DNA of 64,000 bases from Bacteroidales bacterium (lineage in GTDB: Bacteria > Bacteroidota > Bacteroidia > Bacteroidales > UBA10428): positions 124,001 to 188,000 of the forward strand of contig JAFGBD010000023.1 in assembly GCA_016933335.1 (NCBI GenBank), given 5' to 3'. The position numbers were made by a program, and so were the translations under genes. The notes under the pieces were generated by a model, which searched no databases, was not told where the DNA came from, and worked only from the letters and a program-made list of their open reading frames with translations. Numbering within the stretch: position 1 is the first letter of the stretch; each line of letters opens with the position of its first letter. Below are positions 56,701 to 64,000 of this stretch, piece after piece.

Positions 56701-57987
56701 CTCTAAAATGGTGGATACAATATTATGGCTCAGACTTTTTGTATCTTCAGGATTATGAAGGTAATGAACAAAGTTTTTCCCGTCATACCTGTTTAATCCT
56801 CCACCGTAAGTCCCTATCCAGAGAATACCGGACCGGTCTTCATAGATAGCTCTTATTATGTTATAGGAGAGACTGTTTGGATTATTCGGATCATTTTTTA
56901 TAATGGCAAATTTCTTCTCTTTGATATTAATCAGATTTATACCTGTATTGACTGTTCCAATCCATAATAATCCGCTATTGTCGTGAAATAAATAATCAAT
57001 ATAATTGTCATTTATACCGGTTCTGTTTGCCGGGTCATATTTCCAGTAAAAAAATTTTCTTTCCGGCGGATGATACCTGTTCAGGCCACCTGATTTGGTT
57101 CCGATCCAGAAATTGCCCGACGGATCTGCAATAACGCAAGTAATAGAATTATCGCTTAAAGAATTCGGATTTCCGGGAACATGAAAGAATCTTTTGAAGG
57201 TTTTATTCAGCTTATTAAACAGATTCAGCCCTTCTTCAGTTCCTACCCATAAATAGTCCTGATCATAATTTACAATGGATGTGATGATATTATTGCTTAC
57301 AGATCCGGCATTACTCATATCGTTCTCAAAAAGTTCGGCTTTTCCGTTGCTTTTTGAGTATTGTATTAATCCCGCATCAGTTCCGATCCAGAGAATGTTG
57401 TTATCATCTTCGAAAATTACTCTTACATCTTTAATATCATTTCCGTTCTTGGATTCAATGTCAAAATCAGCATGGTTAAATACGCCATCTTTGATATCAT
57501 AACTGCATAGTCCGTTGTCCGTCCCGATCCATAGCATGGTGTCCTTGTCAATCAGTAAGGAATTGTGATGATAGATGAAGTTTGAACAAATACTATTTTC
57601 TTCCTCCGGGTCATGATAAAAGGTGGTAAAACTGTCATGATAAAAATCGTATGCATTCAATCCGCTCCCTTGTGTCCCTATCCATAGATTACCTGAAAAG
57701 TCTTCTATGATGGCGCTGATAAAATTATCCGATATGGAATTGGTATCCGAAGGATTGTGTTTGTATACGACAAAGTTATAACCGTCATATTTGTTTAACC
57801 CGTCAGTGGTCCCGATCCATATGAATCCCCTGCTGTCTTTATATATGCATGTGACTGAATTACTTGATAAGCCATTTTCAACAGCAATCTGATTGAACAG
57901 GTATTGTGTTTTCTGGGAATGAATCCAGGAAACATTCAGACATATCAGAGCTATAAGCGGCAGATTCTTATTTATGCGGAGTGTCAT
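53752..57987 (-). CDS. Hybrid two-component system (HTCS) PUL regulator
   Basis: A 1411-residue single-chain regulator. After a signal peptide there are 14 propeller repeats of the Reg_prop type (WIGT/WVGT motifs, such as FIWIGTTDGLNKY, LWIGTYGGGLNRYD), forming two seven-bladed propellers, then a Y_Y_Y domain (about 741-799), a membrane helix (about 814-834), a HisKA with His877 (NISHEFRTPLT), an ATPase domain (DTGSGIPKE, GTGIGLALCKN), a receiver with Asp1204 (DIMMPGKDG) and a C-terminal AraC HTH (STEIGISSTHLYRKI, DTGFSNQSYFAKCF). The periplasmic part senses an oligosaccharide from the PUL's substrate; the AraC part activates susC. The gene is upstream of susC on the same strand. Confidence 0.96.
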   Translation of the reverse strand: MTLRINKNLPLIALICLNVSWIHSQKTQYLFNQIAVENGLSSNSVTCIYKDSRGFIWIGTTDGLNKYDGYNFVVYKHNPSDTNSISDNFISAIIEDFSGNLWIGTQGSGLNAYDFYHDSFTTFYHDPEEENSICSNFIYHHNSLLIDKDTMLWIGTDNGLCSYDIKDGVFNHADFDIESKNGNDIKDVRVIFEDDNNILWIGTDAGLIQYSKSNGKAELFENDMSNAGSVSNNIITSIVNYDQDYLWVGTEEGLNLFNKLNKTFKRFFHVPGNPNSLSDNSITCVIADPSGNFWIGTKSGGLNRYHPPERKFFYWKYDPANRTGINDNYIDYLFHDNSGLLWIGTVNTGINLINIKEKKFAIIKNDPNNPNSLSYNIIRAIYEDRSGILWIGTYGGGLNRYDGKNFVHYLHNPEDTKSLSHNIVSTILEDDQGDFWIGTWGGGLNKMNRKTGEFTEIFPEVPEFVNDLFEDEFHNIWIGCNGGIFIYNKTENRIIRFDNPQDSRRRLTAISVNKLLKDQSGNIWVSTWNGLNRITCEPRNLNLDTIIHYKKEPSGINKLSDNRIITTFEDSRGVLWIGTYAGGLNKLNLRDLDIKNNPYADFTFYSEKDGLSGNTIYGILEDNKGYIWLSTNKGLSKFDTENEVFLNFDKDDGLQGDQFYWRAYLKSRSGKMYFGGINGLNIFHPDSIESKQTFPKVLVTDFLLFNKSVGVGKINNGRKILDKSIIHTDKIVLTRKDYAFTFEFNALTFTSQNKIKYAYKLENFDPDWVYTNSERRYATYSHLRPGDYKFKVKSTNKNGLWNEKCTIIDLTVLPAYWETIWAFMAYTLVLILLLIYFRNQILTRARYRHNIQLERIEREKAEEYNKMKLQFYTNISHEFRTPLTLILGPLDRLHSMDIPGSKIRQQLAFMQIGSKRLLRLINQILKFRKAETGNLELKVSRKDIVFLVKELAISFKSQSSRNRIKYSLKINAKSAYVWFDENVIETVIYNLLSNAFKFTPCKGTVQLTLEFLDDRNNVVLPNQADERYIRIVVSDTGSGIPKEKIQTIFNRFYQVEDHGEQKRGTGIGLALCKNLVDLHHGKIEVRSEENIGTTFTVVLPVHKSFFSENEFDNNLLDINDKQQIHEFINEENEIVITGDDFSAVTFKEPKTVNASKILIIEDDVEMAKYVGKLLEEKYRIITANNGIKGLELALNEEPDLIISDIMMPGKDGFDLCDRIKSDIRISHIPVILLTALTSIDDRIKGISKGADEYITKPFHPKHLIIRIEKLLEQRQQLKKHFRNEFQLMENFSELPSIDEQFISKIHDFIHKNMSEPDLNVERISTEIGISSTHLYRKIKALTGLSTNELIRKIRLKKAAGLLLAKQGSIAQIMYDTGFSNQSYFAKCFQNEFGLTPKEYISANSRKKTPGS

Positions 57988-58203
57988 TTATTGATTCTCC
58001 ATCAGGTCATTAATGGATATGATCCGGCACCATGAATATGCAATAATATAAAAAAATTTTCATCTTAATTACCGGTAAACCGAAATACAGGTTACAGATG
58101 TTCTGCAAACACCAGAGGACTGGCATGAAAATATTAACCGGCAAGGTTATTGTCGTTGGTCCGAAATAACCAGGCATCCCGCCGTATTATATAAGAATAT
58201 ATA

Positions 58204-60192
58204 TTATTCTGTCACTGAGATTCTGATGCTGTTGGTGTAATGGGCTGACCTGATCGCACAAATATATATTCCTGAAGGAAGCCTTTGGCCATTCATACTT
58301 ACCGACCAGGGCAAATAGTGAATACCTGACCGGAGGTTTTTGTCAGTGAGGTTCATGATATGTCTTCCCCCTGTATCATATATATCAACAGTTGTATTGC
58401 ATGTTTCGGGGAGCTCAAACCTGATGGTGGCTTCTGAAACGACAGGATTGGGATAGTTCTCGAAAATGAGTTTATTGTCTGAATAATTTTCAGGCAGTGT
58501 GGTTGAACTTCCACCTTTTTTGGCCGTATAGAATTTAAGTCCGTCGATCCTGTTTCCTTTATAATTGGGATCGGTTTCGGTTTCGCAGATGTTCAGTGCA
58601 AAGCTGTAATCGCCATATTTATTGAGTGTTTTAACAAGTAATTTGTTTTCGCCTGCCTTGAGGTTGATTGTTTTTGAATCATTTTCGATGTTATATTTAT
58701 CTTCATTATAGGATCTTGTACCGGAATACTCGTATGCTTTTTCACCATTTATATAAACAATCATGCTTTCATCAGACCCAACCGACAACAATGCCTGTTC
58801 GTTTCGCGGAGCATAAAAATAGGTGAAAGCGTAGGTAATTATGCTTGAAGCGCCACTGTAATAGCTCAGCAGGTCAATGCGGTCATCGAAAAAATAAACA
58901 GGTTGTGAAAAACCGTTTTCACCGGCGACAGGTTCAAGATCTGCTTCACCGGAGATCTGCTCGGCAGACATATCGGTGCCGGAAAAGGTGCCTGATAGCA
59001 CCCATGTCCGGTTACCCTGTCCGAACAGGCCGTTTTCTGAGGTATTCTGCCTGACTTTTTTCCTGATTTCATCAATAGGGGCACCATAAACTTCTATCTT
59101 TTCCGGATCATTGGTCCCCAGTCCTATTTTTTCAGCAAGTGTTATGTGTGCAATGTCATCGGGATTCATGCAGAATAATCTTGTACAAACGTTATCAACG
59201 GCTACCGGATCAACGCCTGCAATAATGGTGTTGAACCTGACCTGGTTGCTGCCATTGTATGTTTTGTTTGTTTCGAGGCACATGATGGCATCAACCACAA
59301 CAAAATCAATTCCCGCAATGGTGCTTAAGTCCACTATTTCTTCAGTGGTCCATCTTCTGTGGCCCACATCGTGCACCAGTCTGCTGTATGCGGAAACAGT
59401 AGTTCCCATTTTATTATACCCGTAATAAGCTCCCGGAGCTGTTCCAATCTGGTTTTTCAGTGCACATGTTATTCCTGTATCGTGTATCTTTAGTACCGGC
59501 ACTGTTATATATACATCAGCCTCCAGTTCCTTTTTGTGAATGCGGTATGAATAACCATGCGGAGCAGCAGTTCCCTTGGTGCCCAAATCCACTTTTTCAA
59601 GATCATCATAGGTCTGGTTTAAGTTGAACAGGTAAAAATTGATACCGGTCAGATCGTCGTCCGCCAGCAGGGTTCTGTAACCGGAGGCTTCCCAGGAGCT
59701 GTGGGTTGAAGTAGGGTCATCATAGTCATAACGCGGTATTCCTTCGGCAACAATAATTTCGACATCATTGCCGGTATGCTCGGCAATGATTCTGATAAGG
59801 GCTTTAACAACCCTGTAGTCGGTATTGGTCCCAAGGCCGTAAGGAGTATCTTTTTCCACAATATTGGGTTTTAACATGACTTTGTCACCCTTTTGAACCA
59901 CATTATCAAGACCGCCTTGCAGTTCAATGGCTTTCCTGACCATATCCTCTATATGCTCATAACCGAGCGTATCAGTCCTGCTTCTTTTGTTTGCAAGTCC
60001 TGCATAATCTGAAGGTACGACAGCTACTTTTGTTGTGGCTGCAGTGATGGCATCAAATTCCGATTCCATTCTGTAGGTGCCTTCCTCTATGGCTGTGCTT
60101 ACAGAAGTCACCATATCCCAGCAAATTGCGCCCAGGGCCAGTATAACTATTGCAAAGCCGGCCAGTTTCTTCCCTTTTCTTTTTCTCATCAT
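58204..60192 (-). CDS. Secreted DUF362 protein with T9SS sorting domain
   Basis: A 662-residue protein with an N-terminal membrane helix (GFAIVILALGAICWDMV) and a DUF362 domain (VMLKPNIVEKDTPYG, VEIIVAEGIPRYDY, TCALKNQIGTAPGAYYG, DPVAVDNVCTRLF). Many DUF362 proteins carry ferredoxin-type Cys clusters; none is visible here. A linker with a PA14-like or beta-rich module (about 450-560) precedes a T9SS sorting domain (FENYPNPVVSEATIRF ... SGIYICAIRS). It is 24 bp after the permease gene, in an apparent operon. Its role is unknown. Confidence 0.75.
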   Translation of the reverse strand: MMRKRKGKKLAGFAIVILALGAICWDMVTSVSTAIEEGTYRMESEFDAITAATTKVAVVPSDYAGLANKRSRTDTLGYEHIEDMVRKAIELQGGLDNVVQKGDKVMLKPNIVEKDTPYGLGTNTDYRVVKALIRIIAEHTGNDVEIIVAEGIPRYDYDDPTSTHSSWEASGYRTLLADDDLTGINFYLFNLNQTYDDLEKVDLGTKGTAAPHGYSYRIHKKELEADVYITVPVLKIHDTGITCALKNQIGTAPGAYYGYNKMGTTVSAYSRLVHDVGHRRWTTEEIVDLSTIAGIDFVVVDAIMCLETNKTYNGSNQVRFNTIIAGVDPVAVDNVCTRLFCMNPDDIAHITLAEKIGLGTNDPEKIEVYGAPIDEIRKKVRQNTSENGLFGQGNRTWVLSGTFSGTDMSAEQISGEADLEPVAGENGFSQPVYFFDDRIDLLSYYSGASSIITYAFTYFYAPRNEQALLSVGSDESMIVYINGEKAYEYSGTRSYNEDKYNIENDSKTINLKAGENKLLVKTLNKYGDYSFALNICETETDPNYKGNRIDGLKFYTAKKGGSSTTLPENYSDNKLIFENYPNPVVSEATIRFELPETCNTTVDIYDTGGRHIMNLTDKNLRSGIHYLPWSVSMNGQRLPSGIYICAIRSAHYTNSIRISVTE

Positions 60193-60216
60193 CGTTCTAT
60201 TTAAAGTTTGTTAATA

Positions 60217-61191
60217 TTAGCAAAAGTTATATATTATACCAAGTAAAAATGCACCAATAATCCCTGTTGATATATAAACAATAAAAATCCTCAGGCTGAA
60301 TGCAGAACCCATCAAGATCAGGTTGGATATTTTCGTTACAGGTCCTGAAATAAAAAAAGCGAGTATTGCACCGTTGCTCAGTCCGAAATCTTTCAGTGCC
60401 TGCACAACAGGTATTGCTGCCCCTCCGCATACATAGAAAGGGATTCCGGCACCGGTTAGAAAAAGAACCGATATGAAATCATTCCCTCTGAATAACCCGG
60501 CCATCAGGTCGGGAGGTGTTAATATTTTAATTGCTGCTGCAAGCAGGATTGCCAGAAAGAAATATTTACTGATGTACCTGGTCATTTTTAATAGTTCAAT
60601 TCCAAAGGCTTTCAAAGACCTGCCGGAAGCGGAATCATTAGGCGCGAGGATACCTGACCCGTTTGTACCTGATCGAATCACATTATCAGGATGAATGACA
60701 TTGATGTTGATGAGCCACAGCGTAGAATAACCGGCCAGTATTCCCAGTATATAAGCAGAGATGGTGCGTGCAACGGCAAGTTCATAACCAAAGGCCCCGG
60801 CAGTCAGCAGAAAAAGATTCGGATCAATCAGGGGCGATGAAACAAGAAATGCCATCAGCACGGGCAAAGGGGTGCCAAGCAGGAAGAGAGCCGCAGACAT
60901 GGGAATTACGATATAACTGCCAAGGGGTGAAATGACGCCCAGAAATGCAGCAATGAAAATGGAGGAATTTTTAAGGTTCTGAAAAAATCCGGCGACCTGA
61001 TTCCTGGATAATAACAATTTTACCAGCGAGGTAAGAATGATACCTGAAACAAGGTATGGCCATAAGTCATTCAGCAAAACAAGTGCCTCAATGAGAATTT
61101 TCCTGGTATGGCTGAAACTGAAGTGATTGAGCAGCTCATTCAAAAAATTCCGGATAGACCCGGAAGCGATCATATTATAATGAATCGGCAT
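60217..61191 (-). CDS. UPF0718/DUF318 permease
   Basis: A 324-residue polytopic membrane protein with about eight helices in two halves. Segments FLGVISPLGSYIVIPMSAALF and FLTGAGIPFYVCGGAAIPVVQALKDFG, with C-terminal SGPVTKISNLILMG, fit the DUF318 (YraQ-like) permease family, whose members include arsenic-related ArsP. The cargo is unknown. It starts 90 bp after the PepD stop and is followed by the DUF362 gene. Confidence 0.7.
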   Translation of the reverse strand: MPIHYNMIASGSIRNFLNELLNHFSFSHTRKILIEALVLLNDLWPYLVSGIILTSLVKLLLSRNQVAGFFQNLKNSSIFIAAFLGVISPLGSYIVIPMSAALFLLGTPLPVLMAFLVSSPLIDPNLFLLTAGAFGYELAVARTISAYILGILAGYSTLWLININVIHPDNVIRSGTNGSGILAPNDSASGRSLKAFGIELLKMTRYISKYFFLAILLAAAIKILTPPDLMAGLFRGNDFISVLFLTGAGIPFYVCGGAAIPVVQALKDFGLSNGAILAFFISGPVTKISNLILMGSAFSLRIFIVYISTGIIGAFLLGIIYNFC

Positions 61192-61280
61192 GTTTTAATT
61201 TACGCTTTTCCGTTAGATTTGTTTCCGTTTATATCCGCGATCACATAACAGGCTGTTATGACTCTCCGTTACAAATTTTG

Positions 61281-62765
61281 TCAGTCACCCTGGTTGTGGT
61301 TTTTGTGCTGTGGTATATGTGCAATGACATCCAGTAAAAGATCCCAGTATTTTTTTACCGAATTGATTTCAACCCTTTCATCCGGAGAATGTGCCCCGCG
61401 GATGGTAGGCCCGAAGGAGATCATGTCAAGATCAGGGTATTTCTCAAGAAAAAGCCCGCATTCCAGACCGGCATGAATGGCTCTGACAACAGGCTCTTTG
61501 CCGAATAGCTTCTTGTAGCTCTCAACCGTAATCTTCAGAATCTCGGAGCCGGTATTTGGCTCCCATCCCGGGTATCCGTCTGATTGCCTGACTTCTGCCC
61601 GTGCCAGCTCAAAAATACTGCTTACAGTATTAGCGATATTTTCTTTTTCTGATTCTACAGAGCTCCTCTGGCTTGTTGATACAGTATATGTGTCAGAACC
61701 GGTAAATTTGACGGATGCAAGGTTTGTTGAAGTTTCAACAAGATCCCTGATCGATTTGCTCATTGATATGACACCATGAGGACAGGCATAAAGGAGATTG
61801 AGCATCCTGAGCTGGTATTTCTTTGTGAGAACCACTTGTGGCAGATCTGCAGGTTTTAATTCCGTTTTCAGGCCAGGCTCGCTTTCTGAGAGCTCATTTT
61901 TGATGGCAAAGCAGAATTGATCAAACTCATCTCTCAGCTTCTGGCTGTGTGACTGCCTGACAGTGATGATGGCGTATGCTTCCCTGGGAATCGCATTTCT
62001 CTGATTTCCGCCATCGAAACAGGCAATACGAATAGGCATTCTTTCTGAAACGCTCCATAAGAACCGGTTCAGGATTTTAATGGAATTCCCCCTGTTTTTA
62101 TTGATGTCATCCCCGGAATGACCTCCTTTTAAACCTGAGATGTCAATTCTGAAAGCCACAGAGTCAGCCGGTACTCTTCTGGTTTTATAAGAAATGGTGG
62201 CAGTGGTATCAATACCACCGGCACAACCGATAAATAGTTCTCCTTCGTCTTCCGAGTCGAGGTTAACCAGGATTTTGCTGTGTATATAACCTGGTTTCAG
62301 GTTATATGCTCCTTTTAGCCCCAGTTCTTCTTCTGTTGTAAACAGGCATTCAACGGGCCCGTGTTCCATGCCGGTATCAGCCAGTATGACCAGCTGACTG
62401 GCAATACCGATACCATTATCTGCTCCCAGGGTCGTTTCCTTTGCTTTTACCCACTCGCCGTCAACAAAGGGCTGAATCGGATCGGTATCAAAATTATGAT
62501 CAGAGCTGCTGTTTTTTTCAGCTACCATGTCGACATGGCTTTGCAGACAGATGCTTTTCCTGTTTTCATATCCGCGTGAAGCGGGTTTTCGGATAAGAAC
62601 ATTGCCGGCTTCATCGGCAATGGTTTCCAGATTGTGTTTCTTCCCGAATTCTAGCAGGTATTCAACGATCTTTTCTTCTTTGGATGATCTGCGGGGTATT
62701 TTGCAGATGTCGCTGAAATAATTCCAGATTCCTTTCGGTTCTAATCCTTTAAAGCTATTCATCAT
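61281..62765 (-). CDS. pepD: Aminoacyl-histidine dipeptidase
   Basis: A 494-residue M20-family metallopeptidase. Metal ligands are in LQSHVDMVAEKN, TLGADNGIGIA and TEEELGLKGA. The dimerisation insert includes SGLKGGHSGDDIN, and the C-terminal half carries HAGLECGLFLEKYPDLDMISFGPTIRGAHSPDERVE. It cleaves carnosine-like and other Xaa-His dipeptides. I chose ATG 62765 (MMNSFKGL); a TTG at 62780 adds five residues. A well-formed promoter is upstream. Confidence 0.92.
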   Translation of the reverse strand: MMNSFKGLEPKGIWNYFSDICKIPRRSSKEEKIVEYLLEFGKKHNLETIADEAGNVLIRKPASRGYENRKSICLQSHVDMVAEKNSSSDHNFDTDPIQPFVDGEWVKAKETTLGADNGIGIASQLVILADTGMEHGPVECLFTTEEELGLKGAYNLKPGYIHSKILVNLDSEDEGELFIGCAGGIDTTATISYKTRRVPADSVAFRIDISGLKGGHSGDDINKNRGNSIKILNRFLWSVSERMPIRIACFDGGNQRNAIPREAYAIITVRQSHSQKLRDEFDQFCFAIKNELSESEPGLKTELKPADLPQVVLTKKYQLRMLNLLYACPHGVISMSKSIRDLVETSTNLASVKFTGSDTYTVSTSQRSSVESEKENIANTVSSIFELARAEVRQSDGYPGWEPNTGSEILKITVESYKKLFGKEPVVRAIHAGLECGLFLEKYPDLDMISFGPTIRGAHSPDERVEINSVKKYWDLLLDVIAHIPQHKNHNQGD

Positions 62766-63143
62766 ATAAGTTTTCGGCAATATATCTCTTTACAGACGGG
62801 CACAAATTTAGATGATCAGTTTGTTTTTACAAATGAAACGGTCATAAAAATCAAAGGTTTCATTAATACCGGTAAGCATGACCATATTTTTCATGCCGGG
62901 ACTGGCATGGCTGGGTTCACGGCAGGCATTAATGAGCGGATCATTGAATAGCATATATATCAATGTTATAATTCAGGTATCTGATTGTTTAAATACAATA
63001 TTTATTTTAAGGACTCTGTTTCTCATTATCTTTTTTTTTCTATTTTTAGCATATATTTCTCGAATATCTCTGTCAGATTTTCAGCTGATAAAGTCTTAAA
63101 ATTCAATTCTAACGAGGCAAATTAACACAATAAATCGAAAACT
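62766..63143. other. Divergent intergenic region pepD / nfeD
   Basis: This 378-bp region holds the pepD promoter (listed separately) and a short inverted repeat, CATGCC (62892-62897) with GGCATG (62904-62909). No real gene was supported on either strand. No clean promoter box for nfeD was found. Confidence 0.55.
62803..62834 (-). promoter_or_regulatory. pepD promoter
   Basis: On the minus strand, TTTG (62834-62831), 20 bp, then TAAATTTG (62810-62803): both consensus boxes at the correct spacing, 38 bp before the preferred ATG. Confidence 0.65.
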
Positions 63144-63599
63144 ATGTCAGACTTAGCCGGATTTTTTAACCCAACCGTCATATGGTTCCTGATCGGTTTG
63201 GTATTACTTGTGCTTGAACTCATTATACCCGGGTTTGTAATTATCTTTTTCGGAGCCGGAGCATGGGTTACAGCCATTATGTGTCTTATCTTTCCGATGG
63301 GTATCAATATGCAGGTAGCCGTATTCACATTCAGCTCTGTTATACTGTTGCTGTTACTGAGGAGGTATATTCGCAAGCAGTTCTTCAGCGAAGGCAAATC
63401 CGGAGTCGAAACCCTGACCGATGAATTCCTTGGAAAGACTGCAGTGGTGGAATCGGATATCAGGAAAGGTTATCCGGGAAAAGTAAGTTTCAAGGGCACT
63501 ACGTGGAATGCATTGTCTGAAGAAACCATTAAAAAAGGTCATTCGGTTGAAATCATTGGAAAAGACAGCATCAATCTGATTGTTAAACCCACAAAATAA
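63144..63599 (+). CDS. NfeD-family membrane protein
   Basis: A 151-residue protein with N-terminal membrane helices (VIWFLIGLVLLVLELIIPGFVIIFFGAGAWVT across residues 9-50, further helix 56-73) and a C-terminal OB-fold (KTAVVESDIRKGYPGKVSFKGTTWNAL). NfeD proteins pair with stomatin-like proteins in membrane microdomains; such a gene follows 18 bp downstream, so the two form an operon. Confidence 0.88.
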   Translation: MSDLAGFFNPTVIWFLIGLVLLVLELIIPGFVIIFFGAGAWVTAIMCLIFPMGINMQVAVFTFSSVILLLLLRRYIRKQFFSEGKSGVETLTDEFLGKTAVVESDIRKGYPGKVSFKGTTWNALSEETIKKGHSVEIIGKDSINLIVKPTK

Positions 63600-63617
63600 A
63601 AATCAGGAGGAATAATT

Positions 63618-64000
63618 ATGGATCCCATGGTCATTATCTGGATAGGCATTGCCTTTTTTGTTTTTATCATCATTTTACCTTCAATTAAAGTTGTACCGCA
63701 AAGGTCAGCCTACATTGTCGAACGACTTGGTAAGTTCAAAGCCACTCTTCAGGCAGGTTTTACTGTTCTGGTTCCTTTCATTGATAAGGTCAGGTACAGG
63801 CATTCCCTGAAAGAACAGGCAATTGATGTTGCTTCACAGACATGTATCACAAGAGATAATATTGCTGTTGAGGTTGACGGAATACTATACCTGCAGGTCA
63901 TTGATCCTGCAAAAGCATCATACGGAATTGACGATTACAAATTTGCTTCCATACAGATTGCACAGACCACGATGAGAAGTATCATTGGTAAGCTTGAGCT
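63618..64000 (+). CDS. Stomatin-like SPFH/band 7 protein, partial
   Basis: Cut by the right edge after about 127 codons. The protein begins MDPMVIIWIGIAFFVFIIIL (membrane helix), then the SPFH start VVPQRSAYIVERLGKF, LVPFIDKVRYRHSLKEQAIDV and ITRDNIAVEVDGILYLQV. It has an unusually clear Shine-Dalgarno (AGGAGG at 63605-63610), eight bases before the ATG, which is rare in this phylum. It pairs with the NfeD gene upstream. Confidence 0.9.
   Translation, partial: MDPMVIIWIGIAFFVFIIILPSIKVVPQRSAYIVERLGKFKATLQAGFTVLVPFIDKVRYRHSLKEQAIDVASQTCITRDNIAVEVDGILYLQVIDPAKASYGIDDYKFASIQIAQTTMRSIIGKLE

Noticed and set aside
53752-57987. Many similar 'WIGT' segments suggesting DNA repeats
   Set aside because: They are the diverged propeller blades of the HTCS protein, repeated at protein level, not a DNA repeat array.
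62878-63099. 73-codon open frame with a hydrophobic stretch before nfeD
   Set aside because: The hydrophobicity comes from a T-rich stretch (T-run near 63030); there is no start signal or conserved feature, so it is probably chance.
1-64000. CRISPR arrays, tRNA genes, insertion sequences or phage genes
   Set aside because: I looked for regular repeat-spacer patterns, tRNA-like cloverleaf sequence, transposases and phage genes in the gaps and found none.

Overview
The window looks like the chromosome of a member of the Bacteroidota, probably an environmental relative of the Bacteroidales/Marinilabiliales. The support is a SusC/SusD pair under a hybrid two-component regulator, gliding genes gldF and gldG, two proteins ending in a type IX secretion (T9SS) sorting domain, the phylum-typical DUF3276 and DUF5606 proteins, lpxB, and promoters of the TTTG-N19/20-TAnnTTTG form. 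The genus cannot be named from this stretch. I saw no tRNA, rRNA, CRISPR array, insertion sequence or prophage.

Layout. (1) 1-5635, minus strand: a pectin/rhamnose cluster, read as L-rhamnose mutarotase, PL22 oligogalacturonate lyase, GH106 alpha-L-rhamnosidase, and a five-bladed-propeller glycosidase running off the left edge. (2) 5993-9190: an orphan cytoplasmic hybrid kinase with five PAS domains. (3) 9199-35047: mostly housekeeping. It holds a FAH hydrolase, a DnaQ-type exonuclease, dnaN, gldG/gldF, a PagL-like lipid A deacylase, a GIN-domain lipoprotein, a surE-lpxB-SpoIID operon, ybbR-coaE-TerB/DnaJ, yajC, nusB, a PUR-type DNA/RNA-binding protein, a phosphate transporter, an aminotransferase with citrate synthase, dnaX and icd. 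(4) 35173-57987: one large minus-strand polysaccharide utilization locus (PUL). In transcription order it holds the HTCS regulator, an intergenic region with three evenly spaced direct repeats and a candidate 43-residue membrane protein, susC, susD, susE, a terminator-like hairpin, GH53, GH5-like, GH2, a broken GH78, a CBM9/PKD protein and GH2. (5) 58204-64000: a T9SS-exported DUF362 protein with a permease, the dipeptidase PepD, and an NfeD/stomatin pair cut by the right edge.

How it fits together. The large PUL has the logic of a pectic galactan (arabinogalactan type I) system. GH53 cuts beta-1,4-galactan, SusC/D/E import the pieces, GH2 enzymes remove galactose, and the HTCS senses an oligosaccharide and activates the locus. 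The left-edge cluster acts on the rhamnose/galacturonate backbone of the same pectin (rhamnogalacturonan I), so the two loci probably serve one diet. The decayed GH78 rhamnosidase inside the galactan PUL suggests that this locus once also handled rhamnose.

Most notable for follow-up: the three ATCTTACA repeats about 20 bp apart upstream of susC, the small membrane ORF in the susC leader, the GH78 remnant with a visible deletion junction, a twice-frameshifted small gene between gldG and dnaN, and the DUF362/T9SS/permease pair. No wholly new defence or mobile system was seen.
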